A stretch of 64,000 nt of DNA from Mycolicibacterium stellerae (GTDB taxonomy: Bacteria; Actinomycetota; Actinomycetes; Mycobacteriales; Mycobacteriaceae). Where the stretch lies: the NCBI RefSeq assembly GCF_003719305.1, contig NZ_RARC01000030.1:1-64000 (forward strand), given 5' to 3'. Below the pieces are notes generated by a model. That model made no database searches. It had not been told where the DNA came from and saw only the letters and a list, made by a program, of their open reading frames with translations. The first letter of the stretch is position 1. Every line of letters begins with the position of its first letter. Positions 31,846 to 39,573 of this stretch are shown piece after piece. Both the position numbers and the translations under genes were made by a program.

Positions 31846-33723
31846 ATGGATCAGAAGCCGCCCACCGCCGTCATCGAGTCGGCGAACCGCGCCCAATACG
31901 ACAACCTGCCGTTCGGCGACACGCGTGATTTCACCGACGCGGACAGGGGATTCATCGGGGCGATGCAGCCGTGCGTCGTCAAGGCGGCCGACGGTCGGGT
32001 GGTGTGGGACAACGACGTCTACTCGTTCCTTGCAGGTGATGCGCCTGCATCGGTGCATCCCAGCCTGTGGCGCCAGAGCCAGCTTGCGGCAAAGCAGGGG
32101 CTCTACGAAGTGGTGGACGGTATCTACCAGGTTCGCGGTCTCGACCTGTCCAACATCAGCTTCATCGAGGGCGACACCGGGATCATCGTCATCGATCCGC
32201 TGGTATCCACCGAGACGGCGGCCGCCGCGCTGGCGCTGTACCGCACTCATCGCGGCGACCGGCCGGTCGTCGCGGTCATCTACACCCACAGCCACGTCGA
32301 CCACTTCGGCGGTGTGCTGGGAGTGACGACGCAGGCCGATGTCGACTCGGGCAAGGTCGTGGTGATCGCACCGGAGCACTTCACCCAGCACGCCGTTCAG
32401 GAGAACGTCTACGCGGGCACGGCGATGGGGCGACGGGCCGGCTACATGTACGGAGGCGCGCTGGCGCGGGGGCCCAAGGGCCAGGTGGGCTGCGGACTGG
32501 GCCAGGTGGCATCCGCGGGTGAGGTCGCGCTCATCGTGCCGACACTGGACATCCGCAATACCGGGGAGACGCACACGATCGACGGCGTCGAAATCGAGTT
32601 CCAGATGGCGCCCGGCACCGAAGCGCCCGCCGAAATGCACTTCTATTTCCCGAAGTTCCGCGCTCTGTGCATGGCCGAGAACGCCACCCATAACCTGCAC
32701 AACCTGCTGACCCTGCGGGGTGCACTCGTGCGCGATCCACACGGATGGGCCGGTTACCTGACCGAGGCCATCGACGCCTTCGCCGATCGGACCGACGTGG
32801 TGTTCGCCTCGCATCACTGGCCCACTTGGGGCAAGGACCGGATCGTCGAATTCCTGTCCCTGCAAAGGGATCTGTACTCCTATCTGCACGACCAGACCTT
32901 GCGACAGCTCAACCAGGGCTTCACCGGAATCGAGATCGCCGAGAACTTCCAGATGCCCCCGGCGCTGGAGAAGGCATGGCATGCGCACGGGTACTACGGT
33001 TCGGTCAGCCACAACGTGAAGGCGGTATACCAGCGCTACATGGGATGGTTCGACGGCAACCCCGCCCGGCTGTGGGCACACCCGCCGGAAGCCATCGGGC
33101 CGCGCTATGTCGAAGCCATGGGCGGAATGGACAAGGTCACCGAGATCGCTCGCGCGGCATTCGAACGCGGTGACTTCCGCTGGGCGGCAACGCTACTCGA
33201 TCATGCGATCTTCACCGACAAGAGCCACGCTGCCGCGCGGGAGCTGTATGCCGACACGCTCGAACAGCTGGCGTACGGCGCAGAGAACGCCGTCTGGCGT
33301 AACTTCTTCCTCTCCGGTGCGACGGAATTGCGCGAGGGCAATTTCGGAACCCCGACGCAGCCCGCGTCGCCGTCCATACTGGCCCAGTTGTCACCGGAGC
33401 AGATGTTCGACACCTTCGCGATCAACGTCAACGGCCCGCGGGCATGGGATCTCGACGTCGCCGTCGACGTCACCTTCTCCGACATCGCCACCAATTACCG
33501 GCTGACGCTGCGCAACGGTGTCCTCGTCTATCGCAAGGCGCCCGCACAGGCGGCGACGGCGCAGGCGACGATCAAGCTGGCAAACAAGATGCGGCTCTTG
33601 ATGTTTGCCGCGGGGGACGTCGATTCACCGGGACTCGATATCGCCGGCGATGCCAATGCGTTGCCTTCGATCATCGCCGTGGTGGACCGGCCCGACCCGG
33701 GCTTTAACATCATCGAGCCGTGA
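31846..33723 (+). CDS. SdsA1-type alkyl sulfatase (Rv3762c-like)
   Basis: A 625-residue class III sulfatase. The metallo-beta-lactamase core has THSHVDHFGG (HxHxDH) with further ligands ENATHNLHN (acidic/His) and SHHWPTWG. A helical dimerisation domain follows, and an SCP2-like C-terminal domain (about 500-625) binds the alkyl chain. No N-terminal signal peptide is seen, unlike secreted SdsA1. It would release sulfate from primary alkyl sulfates. M. tuberculosis Rv3762c has the same length and lies near the Rv3761c homologue, as here. Confidence 0.9.
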   Translation: MDQKPPTAVIESANRAQYDNLPFGDTRDFTDADRGFIGAMQPCVVKAADGRVVWDNDVYSFLAGDAPASVHPSLWRQSQLAAKQGLYEVVDGIYQVRGLDLSNISFIEGDTGIIVIDPLVSTETAAAALALYRTHRGDRPVVAVIYTHSHVDHFGGVLGVTTQADVDSGKVVVIAPEHFTQHAVQENVYAGTAMGRRAGYMYGGALARGPKGQVGCGLGQVASAGEVALIVPTLDIRNTGETHTIDGVEIEFQMAPGTEAPAEMHFYFPKFRALCMAENATHNLHNLLTLRGALVRDPHGWAGYLTEAIDAFADRTDVVFASHHWPTWGKDRIVEFLSLQRDLYSYLHDQTLRQLNQGFTGIEIAENFQMPPALEKAWHAHGYYGSVSHNVKAVYQRYMGWFDGNPARLWAHPPEAIGPRYVEAMGGMDKVTEIARAAFERGDFRWAATLLDHAIFTDKSHAAARELYADTLEQLAYGAENAVWRNFFLSGATELREGNFGTPTQPASPSILAQLSPEQMFDTFAINVNGPRAWDLDVAVDVTFSDIATNYRLTLRNGVLVYRKAPAQAATAQATIKLANKMRLLMFAAGDVDSPGLDIAGDANALPSIIAVVDRPDPGFNIIEP

Positions 33724-33726
33724 CGA

Positions 33727-34500
33727 CTAGGGCATCCCGCCGTCGACTCGGATGATCGACCCGCTGGTGTAGCTTGACGCATCGGAAGCCAGATACAAAG
33801 CGGCGCCGACGATCTCGGCCGGGTTGCCGAGCCGCTTGAGCGCGAAGTTCTGCGCGCCCTTCGTCGTCGCCGGGATGTCCCATGCCTTGCTGATATCGGT
33901 CAAGAACGGACCGGGCATCAACGTGTTGACCCGCACGGTCGGCCCGAAGGCCAGCGCGAGACCCTCCGTCAACGCATTGAGCCCCGCCTTGGCCGCCGAA
34001 TAGGGCAGCTGTTCGGGCCTGGGGCGTCGCGAGCCGCTCGAGCTGACGTTGATGATCGACCCGCCACCGTCGGCCACCATGCGCTGGCCGACCAGCGTCG
34101 ACAACCGGAACGGGCCCTTGAGGTTCAGGTTGATGACGGTGTCGAAGAGCTTCTCCGACACCGAATCCAGGGACTCGTACAGCGGTGACATCCCGGCGTT
34201 GTTGATCAGCACGTCGACCTTGCCGAACCGCTGATAGACGGCGTCCACCAGACCGTCGAGCTCATCCCACCGGCCGACGTGTACCTGATACGGCATGGCG
34301 GCACGCCCGGTGGCCGCCGCGATCTCGTCGGCCGTCGCCTGACACGACTCCAGTTTGCGGCTGGCGATGACCACGTCTGCTCCGCACTTCGCCGCGGCGA
34401 ACGCCATCTCCCTGCCGAGACCCCGGCTACCGCCGGTGACCAGCACGACCCGGTCGGTGAGGTCGAACAGCTCGTCGGCAAAGCCCTTTTCTGAGCCCAT
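33727..34500 (-). CDS. Short-chain dehydrogenase/reductase
   Basis: 257 residues, classical SDR: VLVTGGSRGLGREMA cofactor motif (about 18-32), NNAGMSPL, NVSSSGSRRPR catalytic Ser region, YSAAKAGLNALTEG with YxxxK, and a C-terminal DASSYTSGSIIRVDGG ending. The start at 34500 is preceded by GGAGGGCTGAC. Its ribosome-binding site lies in the last codons of a short zinc-ribbon remnant. Substrate unknown; it may share a pathway with neighbouring fatty-acid-type genes. Confidence 0.88.
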   Translation of the reverse strand: MGSEKGFADELFDLTDRVVLVTGGSRGLGREMAFAAAKCGADVVIASRKLESCQATADEIAAATGRAAMPYQVHVGRWDELDGLVDAVYQRFGKVDVLINNAGMSPLYESLDSVSEKLFDTVINLNLKGPFRLSTLVGQRMVADGGGSIINVSSSGSRRPRPEQLPYSAAKAGLNALTEGLALAFGPTVRVNTLMPGPFLTDISKAWDIPATTKGAQNFALKRLGNPAEIVGAALYLASDASSYTSGSIIRVDGGMP

Positions 34501-34501
34501 G

Positions 34502-34606
34502 TCAGCCCTCCTGTGGCGCGTGCGCGGTCTCCGGGATCACCCGCGTGCAGCGCAGGGACTCGAACGCAGCGAAGCCGTTGCACACCGGGCAGGCGAATGC
34601 ACGCAC
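34502..34606 (-). pseudogene. Truncated zinc-ribbon (DUF2248-like) remnant or 34-aa microprotein
   Basis: A 34-codon reading frame from GTG 34606 begins MRAFACPVCNGFAAFESLRC. This is the N-terminal zinc ribbon (CPxC...FESLRCxRC) of the zinc-ribbon_6/DUF2248 putative metallopeptidases, normally over 300 residues. Here the fourth Cys is replaced (RCTRVIP) and the frame stops after HAPQEG, two bases before the SDR ATG. The rest of the gene is absent. It is either a deletion remnant or a tiny protein coupled to the SDR gene. Confidence 0.45.
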
Positions 34607-34624
34607 GAGCCATATGGTGTCACG

Positions 34625-35233
34625 GTGCAGTTGCTTCTCATCCGGCACGCGTTGCCGCTCCGCAGCGAACCCGGCGAGGGTTCCGATCCCGACCTGTCCG
34701 CCGACGGCGTCGAGCAGGCAAAGCGGCTGCCCGACGCGCTGGCGCGCTTTCCGATCACCCGCCTGGTCAGCAGTCCGCAGCGGCGCGCGGTTCAGACGGC
34801 GCAGCCGGTGGCCGACGCGCTCGGGCTGACGATCAACATCGACGACCGTCTCGCCGAGTACGACCGCGAGCTGGCGCACTACATCCCGATCGAGCAGATC
34901 GCCGCCGAGTATCCCCAGGAGCTGGCCCGGCTGGCCAGCGGCCACCTGCCGAGCACCGTCGACGAGGACGCCTTTCTGGCCCGCATCAGCGAAGGAATCC
35001 GGGAGATCGCCGACGCGGGCGGCCACGAGGACACCGTCGCGGTGTTCAGCCACGGCGGGGTGATCAACGGGCTGCTGCATGGCATCCTGCGCACCGAGAA
35101 GATCCTCTGTGTCAACGTCGACTACGCGGGCATCACGCGGCTGCTGTCCTCGCGTAACGGCGACCTGTATGTCGCCGCCGTCAACGGAACCGAACACGTA
35201 TGGGACCTGCTCCCGCGAAATCGGCGATGGTAG
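34625..35233 (+). CDS. Histidine phosphatase (phosphoglycerate-mutase-like)
   Basis: 202 residues from GTG 34625. The catalytic motif LLIRHALPLRS has RHA in place of RHG, the phosphate-binding Arg lies in SSPQRRAVQTAQPVA, the acidic residue in RLAEYDRE, and the second His in VFSHGGVINGL. These are all residues of branch 1 histidine phosphatases. Substrate unknown. It is followed by the APH-like gene with a 9-nt gap and is probably co-transcribed. Confidence 0.87.
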   Translation: MQLLLIRHALPLRSEPGEGSDPDLSADGVEQAKRLPDALARFPITRLVSSPQRRAVQTAQPVADALGLTINIDDRLAEYDRELAHYIPIEQIAAEYPQELARLASGHLPSTVDEDAFLARISEGIREIADAGGHEDTVAVFSHGGVINGLLHGILRTEKILCVNVDYAGITRLLSSRNGDLYVAAVNGTEHVWDLLPRNRRW

Positions 35234-35242
35234 ACAAGTCCG

Positions 35243-36271
35243 GTGACGATTTCGCTGGAAGGGCTCGATCTCGCCGCCCTTGACCGCCATCTCAGGGACG
35301 TGGGCATTCCGCGCAGCGGCGAGCTGTGGGCCGAGCTGATTTCCGGCGGCCGGTCCAACCTGACGTTTCTGGTCGGCGACAACGAGTCAAAGTGGGTGCT
35401 GCGCAGGCCACCCCTGCACGGTCTGACACCGTCGGCGCACGATATGGCCCGCGAGTACCGGGTCGTCGCCGCGCTGGCCGACACCCCGGTGCCGGTCGCG
35501 CGTGCGGTCACCATGCGCAACGACGACTCGGTCGGCGGCGCACCGTTCCAGATGGTCGAGTACGTGCCCGGCCTGGTCGTCCGGCATGCCGACGACCTCG
35601 AGGCGCTGGGCGACAAAGAGACGATCAGCGGCTGTGTCGACGCACTCATCAAAGTGCTCGCCGACCTGCACGCGGTCGATCCGAATGCCGTCGGTCTGGG
35701 TGACTTCGGCAAACCAACCGGTTATCTGGAGCGCCAAGTGCGGCGATGGGGCTCGCAGTGGGATCTGGTCAAACGCGAGGACGACCCCTTCGACGCCGAT
35801 GTCCGGAGACTGCATTCCGCTCTTGCAGAAGCGATTCCGGCACAGAGCCGCACCTCGATCGTGCACGGCGACTACCGCATCGACAACACCATGCTTGACG
35901 TCGATGACGCCACCAAGGTGCTGGCGGTGCTGGACTGGGAGATGTCCACCCTTGGCGACCCGATCAGCGACGCCGCGCTGATGTGCGTTTACCGCCATCC
36001 GCTGTTCAACGTGATCCACGCGAGTTCGGCGTGGGCGTCGCCGCTCATGCCTGAGGCCGACGATCTCGCCCAGCGCTATTCGGTTGCGGCCGAGCAGTCC
36101 TTGGGCAACTGGGACTTCTACATGGCGCTCGGGTACTTCAAGGTGGCGATCGTCGCGGCGGGCATCGCGTTCCGGGCGCGGATGGGCGGCGGCGTCGCGC
36201 TCGACACCGACCAAGTGGACCAGGCGGTCGGTCCGCTGATGGCCGAGGGCCTCAACGCGCTCAACCGCTGA
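35243..36271 (+). CDS. APH-type phosphotransferase, Rv3761c (FadE36)-like
   Basis: 342 residues from GTG 35243. This is an APH-fold kinase of the ACAD10/11 N-domain type: GGRSNLTFLVGDNESKWVLRRPP (nucleotide-binding lobe), catalytic loop VHGDYRIDNTMLD and DWEMSTLGDPISDAALM (metal-binding). Such kinases act in 4-hydroxyacyl-CoA catabolism with acyl-CoA dehydrogenases. The M. tuberculosis homologue is named fadE36 although it is not a dehydrogenase; this sequence has no flavin fold. It follows the histidine phosphatase gene. Confidence 0.87.
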   Translation: MTISLEGLDLAALDRHLRDVGIPRSGELWAELISGGRSNLTFLVGDNESKWVLRRPPLHGLTPSAHDMAREYRVVAALADTPVPVARAVTMRNDDSVGGAPFQMVEYVPGLVVRHADDLEALGDKETISGCVDALIKVLADLHAVDPNAVGLGDFGKPTGYLERQVRRWGSQWDLVKREDDPFDADVRRLHSALAEAIPAQSRTSIVHGDYRIDNTMLDVDDATKVLAVLDWEMSTLGDPISDAALMCVYRHPLFNVIHASSAWASPLMPEADDLAQRYSVAAEQSLGNWDFYMALGYFKVAIVAAGIAFRARMGGGVALDTDQVDQAVGPLMAEGLNALNR

Positions 36272-36308
36272 TCGGTCCCGTCGCCGAACAGGTGAAAGGC
36301 GCCGTGCG

Positions 36309-36680
36309 CTAAGCGCCGGGCGGAGCCGTCAGCACGGTGTAGAGCTCGGCGATGACGTCGTCACCGACGATCGCCACGTCGAACCCCGATACCTGCGGCG
36401 TGGGGTTGTCGTCGGCAACGAGGTGCCACGCGAGGTATCCAAATCCCGTCGTCTGGTACACGGGTCCTGCGGCGATGAACTGAAGCGGCCCCAGCGTGCT
36501 CTGCAGTTTCTCGGCTTTCGCGTCGAGAGCGGCATGTCCCACGCAGACGCCCTCGTCGTCCGTCCAGCGAACATCGGGCGCATAGGTCCTGGCGATCGCC
36601 TCCCGTCTGCGCTCGGGGTCGCGCTCGTTGAAAACCTCGAGCAGGTTGCTCGTCATGAGTCGTTGGATCGGTTCGGTCAT
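36309..36680 (-). CDS. SnoaL/NTF2-like protein under MarR-type control
   Basis: 123 residues from ATG 36680, chosen because GGAGGATTTG directly precedes it. The NTF2-like fold appears as LLEVFNERDPERRREAIARTYAPDVRWTDDEGVCVGHAALDAKAEKL and later beta strands. The promoter region contains a 20-bp inverted repeat shared with the SDR gene at 37.2 kb. It is divergent from a MarR regulator. The ligand or substrate is unknown; small size and context suggest an enzyme or binding protein for the MarR ligand. Confidence 0.83.
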   Translation of the reverse strand: MTEPIQRLMTSNLLEVFNERDPERRREAIARTYAPDVRWTDDEGVCVGHAALDAKAEKLQSTLGPLQFIAAGPVYQTTGFGYLAWHLVADDNPTPQVSGFDVAIVGDDVIAELYTVLTAPPGA

Positions 36681-36693
36681 CAAATCCTCCGTA

Positions 36694-36713
36694 TTGCGTG
36701 ATATATCAACCAA
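36694..36713. promoter_or_regulatory. MarR-type operator, site 1
   Basis: TTGCGTGAT-AT-ATCAACCAA is an inverted repeat matching in 7 of 9 positions. It lies between the SnoaL-like gene and the MarR gene and nearly equals site 3 upstream of the SDR gene. Confidence 0.65.
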
Positions 36714-36729
36714 CAGTGATCATGAGGGC

Positions 36730-37209
36730 ATGGCGCAGCGCTCATGGCTTACGGCGACCCAGCAGCGGACCTGGGTCAACTACATGCAGGTCTATCTCCG
36801 GCTCGAGTACGAGATGAATCGGCAGCTTCAGGCCGACTTCGGGGTCTCGCTCGCCGACTACAGCGTTATGAACGCGCTGTCGGCCGAGCCGGGCCGCCGG
36901 CTGCAGTCGAGTCGGCTGGCCATCAGGATCGGTTGGGAGCGCAGCAGACTGTCGCATCAGCTTCGCCGGATGGAAGCCAGGCGGCTGGTCGAGAGGGTCG
37001 CCTCTGAGAGCGACGGCCGCGCCACTGACGCCAAACTGACGCCGCAAGGGTGGCGCCTCCTGCAAGCTGCGGCACCCAAGCACGTCGCCTTGGTCCGCGC
37101 GCTGTTCTTTTCCGACCTCGACGACGCTGCCGCGGATCAGTTGGCCGACCTGCTGGGGTCGGTCTACGAAACGATTCTTCGCAAGGGCACGCTGCCTCGG
37201 CCCGAGTGA
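36730..37209 (+). CDS. MarR-family regulator of the SnoaL/SDR genes
   Basis: 159 residues, MarR winged helix: LADYSVMNALSAEPGRRLQSSRLAIRIGWERSRLSHQLRRMEARRLVERV, then the wing ESDGRATDAKLTPQGW. The N-terminal WLTATQQRTWVNYMQVYLRLEYEMNRQL dimerisation helix is typical of actinobacterial MarR proteins. Three near-identical inverted repeats, in its own promoter and in the promoter of the SDR gene on its other side, suggest it represses both neighbours and itself. Ligand unknown. Confidence 0.88.
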   Translation: MAQRSWLTATQQRTWVNYMQVYLRLEYEMNRQLQADFGVSLADYSVMNALSAEPGRRLQSSRLAIRIGWERSRLSHQLRRMEARRLVERVASESDGRATDAKLTPQGWRLLQAAAPKHVALVRALFFSDLDDAAADQLADLLGSVYETILRKGTLPRPE

Positions 37210-37223
37210 TTCGGCCACTTCGG

Positions 37224-37970
37224 TCATACCTGGACTTCGCCGCCGTCGACGAAGAGTTCGCTGCCGGTCATGAAGCTGCTGGCGTCGGAGGCGAGGAATG
37301 CGACCGCTGACGCGATCTCGTCGACGTGTCCGACCCGCTTCATGGGCACGCTCGCTGCCATCTCGGCAAGCAGTTCCGATTCGCCGCCTGCCGGCGCCAG
37401 CCCGGTCAACCCGGGTGTCTCGACAGGTCCGGGGACCAGGACGTTCACCCGGATGCCGCGGTCCACCAACTCGGCGGCCATCGTGCGGCCGAGCGATCGC
37501 ACCGCCGCCTTCGAGGCGGCGTAGATGCCGAAGGCCGGCATCCCCTTCGATGGCGCGGTTGACCCAGCCAACACGATCGACGCGCCACGGTTCAGCAGTG
37601 GAAGCACCTTCTGCACCGTGAAGAGTGTGCCGCCGACATTGCGGTTGAACGTGTCGAGATAGTGCTCGACGGTGACATCCGAGATCAGCGCGAATTCGCC
37701 GCCGCCGGCGTTGGTGAACACCACATCGAGCTCGTGCCCATGCGCTTCGATGGCTTCGACGACCACGTCGATATCGGCGAAATTGCTCACGTCGCTCACC
37801 ACACCTGTTGCGCCCAAACCAATCTGAGCGACGGCTTCGTCGAGGCGCTGCTGACTGCGCCCGGTGACAAAGACGTGGGCGCCTTCTTCGGCCAACCGGC
37901 GTGCGGCCGCCAAGCCGATGCCAGAGGTTCCGCCGGTCACCAACGCTGTCTTGTTCTGTAGAACGCCCAT
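37224..37970 (-). CDS. Short-chain dehydrogenase/reductase, predicted MarR target
   Basis: 248 residues, classical SDR: ALVTGGTSGIGLAAARRL (about 9-26), NAGGGEFALIS, catalytic Ser in IVLAGSTAPSKGMP, YAASKAAVRSLGR (YxxxK) and DASSFMTGSELFVDGG at the end. The start at 37970 has GGAGGAGGATGACTGC just upstream. Two copies of the MarR-type inverted repeat lie 19-75 bp before it. It may act on the compound sensed by the MarR protein. Confidence 0.88.
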   Translation of the reverse strand: MGVLQNKTALVTGGTSGIGLAAARRLAEEGAHVFVTGRSQQRLDEAVAQIGLGATGVVSDVSNFADIDVVVEAIEAHGHELDVVFTNAGGGEFALISDVTVEHYLDTFNRNVGGTLFTVQKVLPLLNRGASIVLAGSTAPSKGMPAFGIYAASKAAVRSLGRTMAAELVDRGIRVNVLVPGPVETPGLTGLAPAGGESELLAEMAASVPMKRVGHVDEIASAVAFLASDASSFMTGSELFVDGGEVQV

Positions 37971-37988
37971 GCAGTCATCCTCCTCCGC

Positions 37989-38008
37989 TTACGTGATTGA
38001 TCACGTAA
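37989..38008. promoter_or_regulatory. MarR-type operator, site 2 (perfect arms)
   Basis: TTACGTGAT-TG-ATCACGTAA has perfect 9-bp arms around a 2-bp centre. It starts 19 bp upstream of the SDR start codon. Confidence 0.72.
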
Positions 38009-38025
38009 ATTCGACCCTATCGGGT

Positions 38026-38045
38026 TTGCGTGATACATCAACCAA
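38026..38045. promoter_or_regulatory. MarR-type operator, site 3
   Basis: TTGCGTGAT-AC-ATCAACCAA is identical to site 1 apart from one central base. Its centre is 37 bp from that of site 2, which would allow cooperative binding. Confidence 0.65.
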
Positions 38046-38091
38046 AGGGGGGTGGACTACATTCCCCACACGCGTGGGCGGTGGCTCGCGA

Positions 38092-38493
38092 TTAGGTGCC
38101 GGCCTTCAGGTTTCTCTTCGCGGCGCGGCGGAGTTGGATGATGCGGGAGGTGCCGACCGCGACCGTCAGCAGGCCACCACAGACGGCGGCGAAGAGGATC
38201 GCGACGCCCACCGGCAAGTTCCATTCCCAGCCGAACAGGTGGATCGTCGTGGAATCGGTGTTCTGCATGATGAAAACCAGCAGCAGGATCAATATCAGGA
38301 AGCCAACGATCAGCGAAGACCAGAGCGCCGCGGCGCGGGTGAACTTCACCGCCGATTTGGGCGACGCGAGATAGTCGCCCGGCGTGGCTGTCGGGTCCGG
38401 CGGCGCGCCCTTCGACGCGGTGGCCGGCGGCTCCGCCGGTGAGGTCATCCCGACCGGTTGCTGACCGGGAGACGCATGAGGATCGGTGGTCAT
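38092..38493 (-). CDS. LapA-domain (DUF1049) membrane protein, Rv3760-like
   Basis: 133 residues. A Pro/Thr/Ala-rich cytoplasmic N-terminus (about 1-50) precedes two TM helices, ALWSSLIVGFLILILLLVFIMQ and VGVAILFAAVCGGLLTVAVG, linked by NTDSTTIHLFGWEWNLP, the hallmark of the LapA/DUF1049 domain. A basic tail IIQLRRAAKRNLKAG follows. The start at 38493 (MTTDPHA) fits. It lies beside proX, as Rv3760 does beside Rv3759c. Function in mycobacteria is unknown. Confidence 0.82.
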   Translation of the reverse strand: MTTDPHASPGQQPVGMTSPAEPPATASKGAPPDPTATPGDYLASPKSAVKFTRAAALWSSLIVGFLILILLLVFIMQNTDSTTIHLFGWEWNLPVGVAILFAAVCGGLLTVAVGTSRIIQLRRAAKRNLKAGT

Positions 38494-38614
38494 GGCTCCA
38501 TCTTGCCCTTTCGGGGGTCGGATGAAACAAATTTCACGGTGAATGCAAACCGCGGCGGGTCGCCGCGCATGCCGATAGGGTCCGATGAAGCTATGGGCCG
38601 AGAGGACATTGGGT

Positions 38615-39568
38615 ATGTCGAGCGCTATGTCGAAGACACGTAGGTGGCACCTGGCGATCCTGGTGGCCGTACTGGCCATGATCACCGCGGCCTGTGGCAG
38701 CTCCAATCCGCTGGGCGGCGGCGAGATCTCCGGCGACCTCAAGTCGATCAAGGTCGGTTCGGCCGACTTCACCGAGAGCAAGATCATCGCCGAGCTCTAC
38801 GCGCAGGCGCTCGAGGCCAACGGCTTCACCGTCGCCCGCCAGTTCGGCATCGGCAGCCGGGAGACGTATATCCCTGCGGTGCAGGATCATTCGATTGACC
38901 TGATCCCGGAGTACACCGGCAATCTGCTCCAGTATTTTGACAAGGAGACCACCGCCACCACCCCGGACGCGGTGCTGCTCGGGCTGCTCAAGGCGCTCCC
39001 GGGCGACCTGTCGATCCTCTACCCGTCGCCCGCTGAGGACAAGGACACGCTCGCCGTCACCGAGGCGACGGCGCAACGGTTGAACGTGAAGTCGATCGCG
39101 GATCTCGCCACACATTCCGCCGAGGTGAAAGTCGGTGCGCCCTCGGAGTTCCAGACCCGTGTCACGGGTCTGGTGGGGCTCAAGGACAAGTACGGCCTGA
39201 ACATCGCGCCTGCCAACTTCATCGCGATCAGCGACGGCGGTGGCCCCGCGACCGTCAAGGCGCTGACCGACAACACCGTCACCGCCGCGAACATCTTCAG
39301 CACGTCGCCGTCCATCGAGCAGAACAAGCTCGTGGTGCTCGAGGACCCCAAGAACGTCTTCCTCGCCGCGAACGTCGTGCCACTGGTGGCGTCGCAGAAG
39401 ATGTCCGACGAACTCAAGACCGTGCTCGATGCCGTCAGCGCGAAGCTGACCACCGAGGCGCTGATCGAACTGAACACCGCGGTGGAGGGCAACCAGGGCG
39501 TCGACCCCGACGAGGCGGCGGAAAAGTGGATCAAGGACAACGGCTTCGACAAGCCCGTGCAGAAGTGA
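38615..39568 (+). CDS. proX: Glycine-betaine/osmolyte ABC transporter binding lipoprotein ProX
   Basis: About 317 residues. The start at 38615 is backed by AGAGGA 8 nt upstream; ATG 38627 is possible. The signal peptide ends in lipobox ITAAC, giving a lipoprotein. The mature domain is an OpuAC/ProX-type type II periplasmic fold: KVGSADFTESKIIAELYAQALEANGF, SRETYIPAVQDHSIDLIPEYTGNLLQYF. It delivers betaine, choline or a related osmolyte. It heads the proXVWZ operon, whose order equals Rv3759c-Rv3756c. Confidence 0.9.
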   Translation: MSSAMSKTRRWHLAILVAVLAMITAACGSSNPLGGGEISGDLKSIKVGSADFTESKIIAELYAQALEANGFTVARQFGIGSRETYIPAVQDHSIDLIPEYTGNLLQYFDKETTATTPDAVLLGLLKALPGDLSILYPSPAEDKDTLAVTEATAQRLNVKSIADLATHSAEVKVGAPSEFQTRVTGLVGLKDKYGLNIAPANFIAISDGGGPATVKALTDNTVTAANIFSTSPSIEQNKLVVLEDPKNVFLAANVVPLVASQKMSDELKTVLDAVSAKLTTEALIELNTAVEGNQGVDPDEAAEKWIKDNGFDKPVQK

Positions 39569-39573
39569 GCGCA

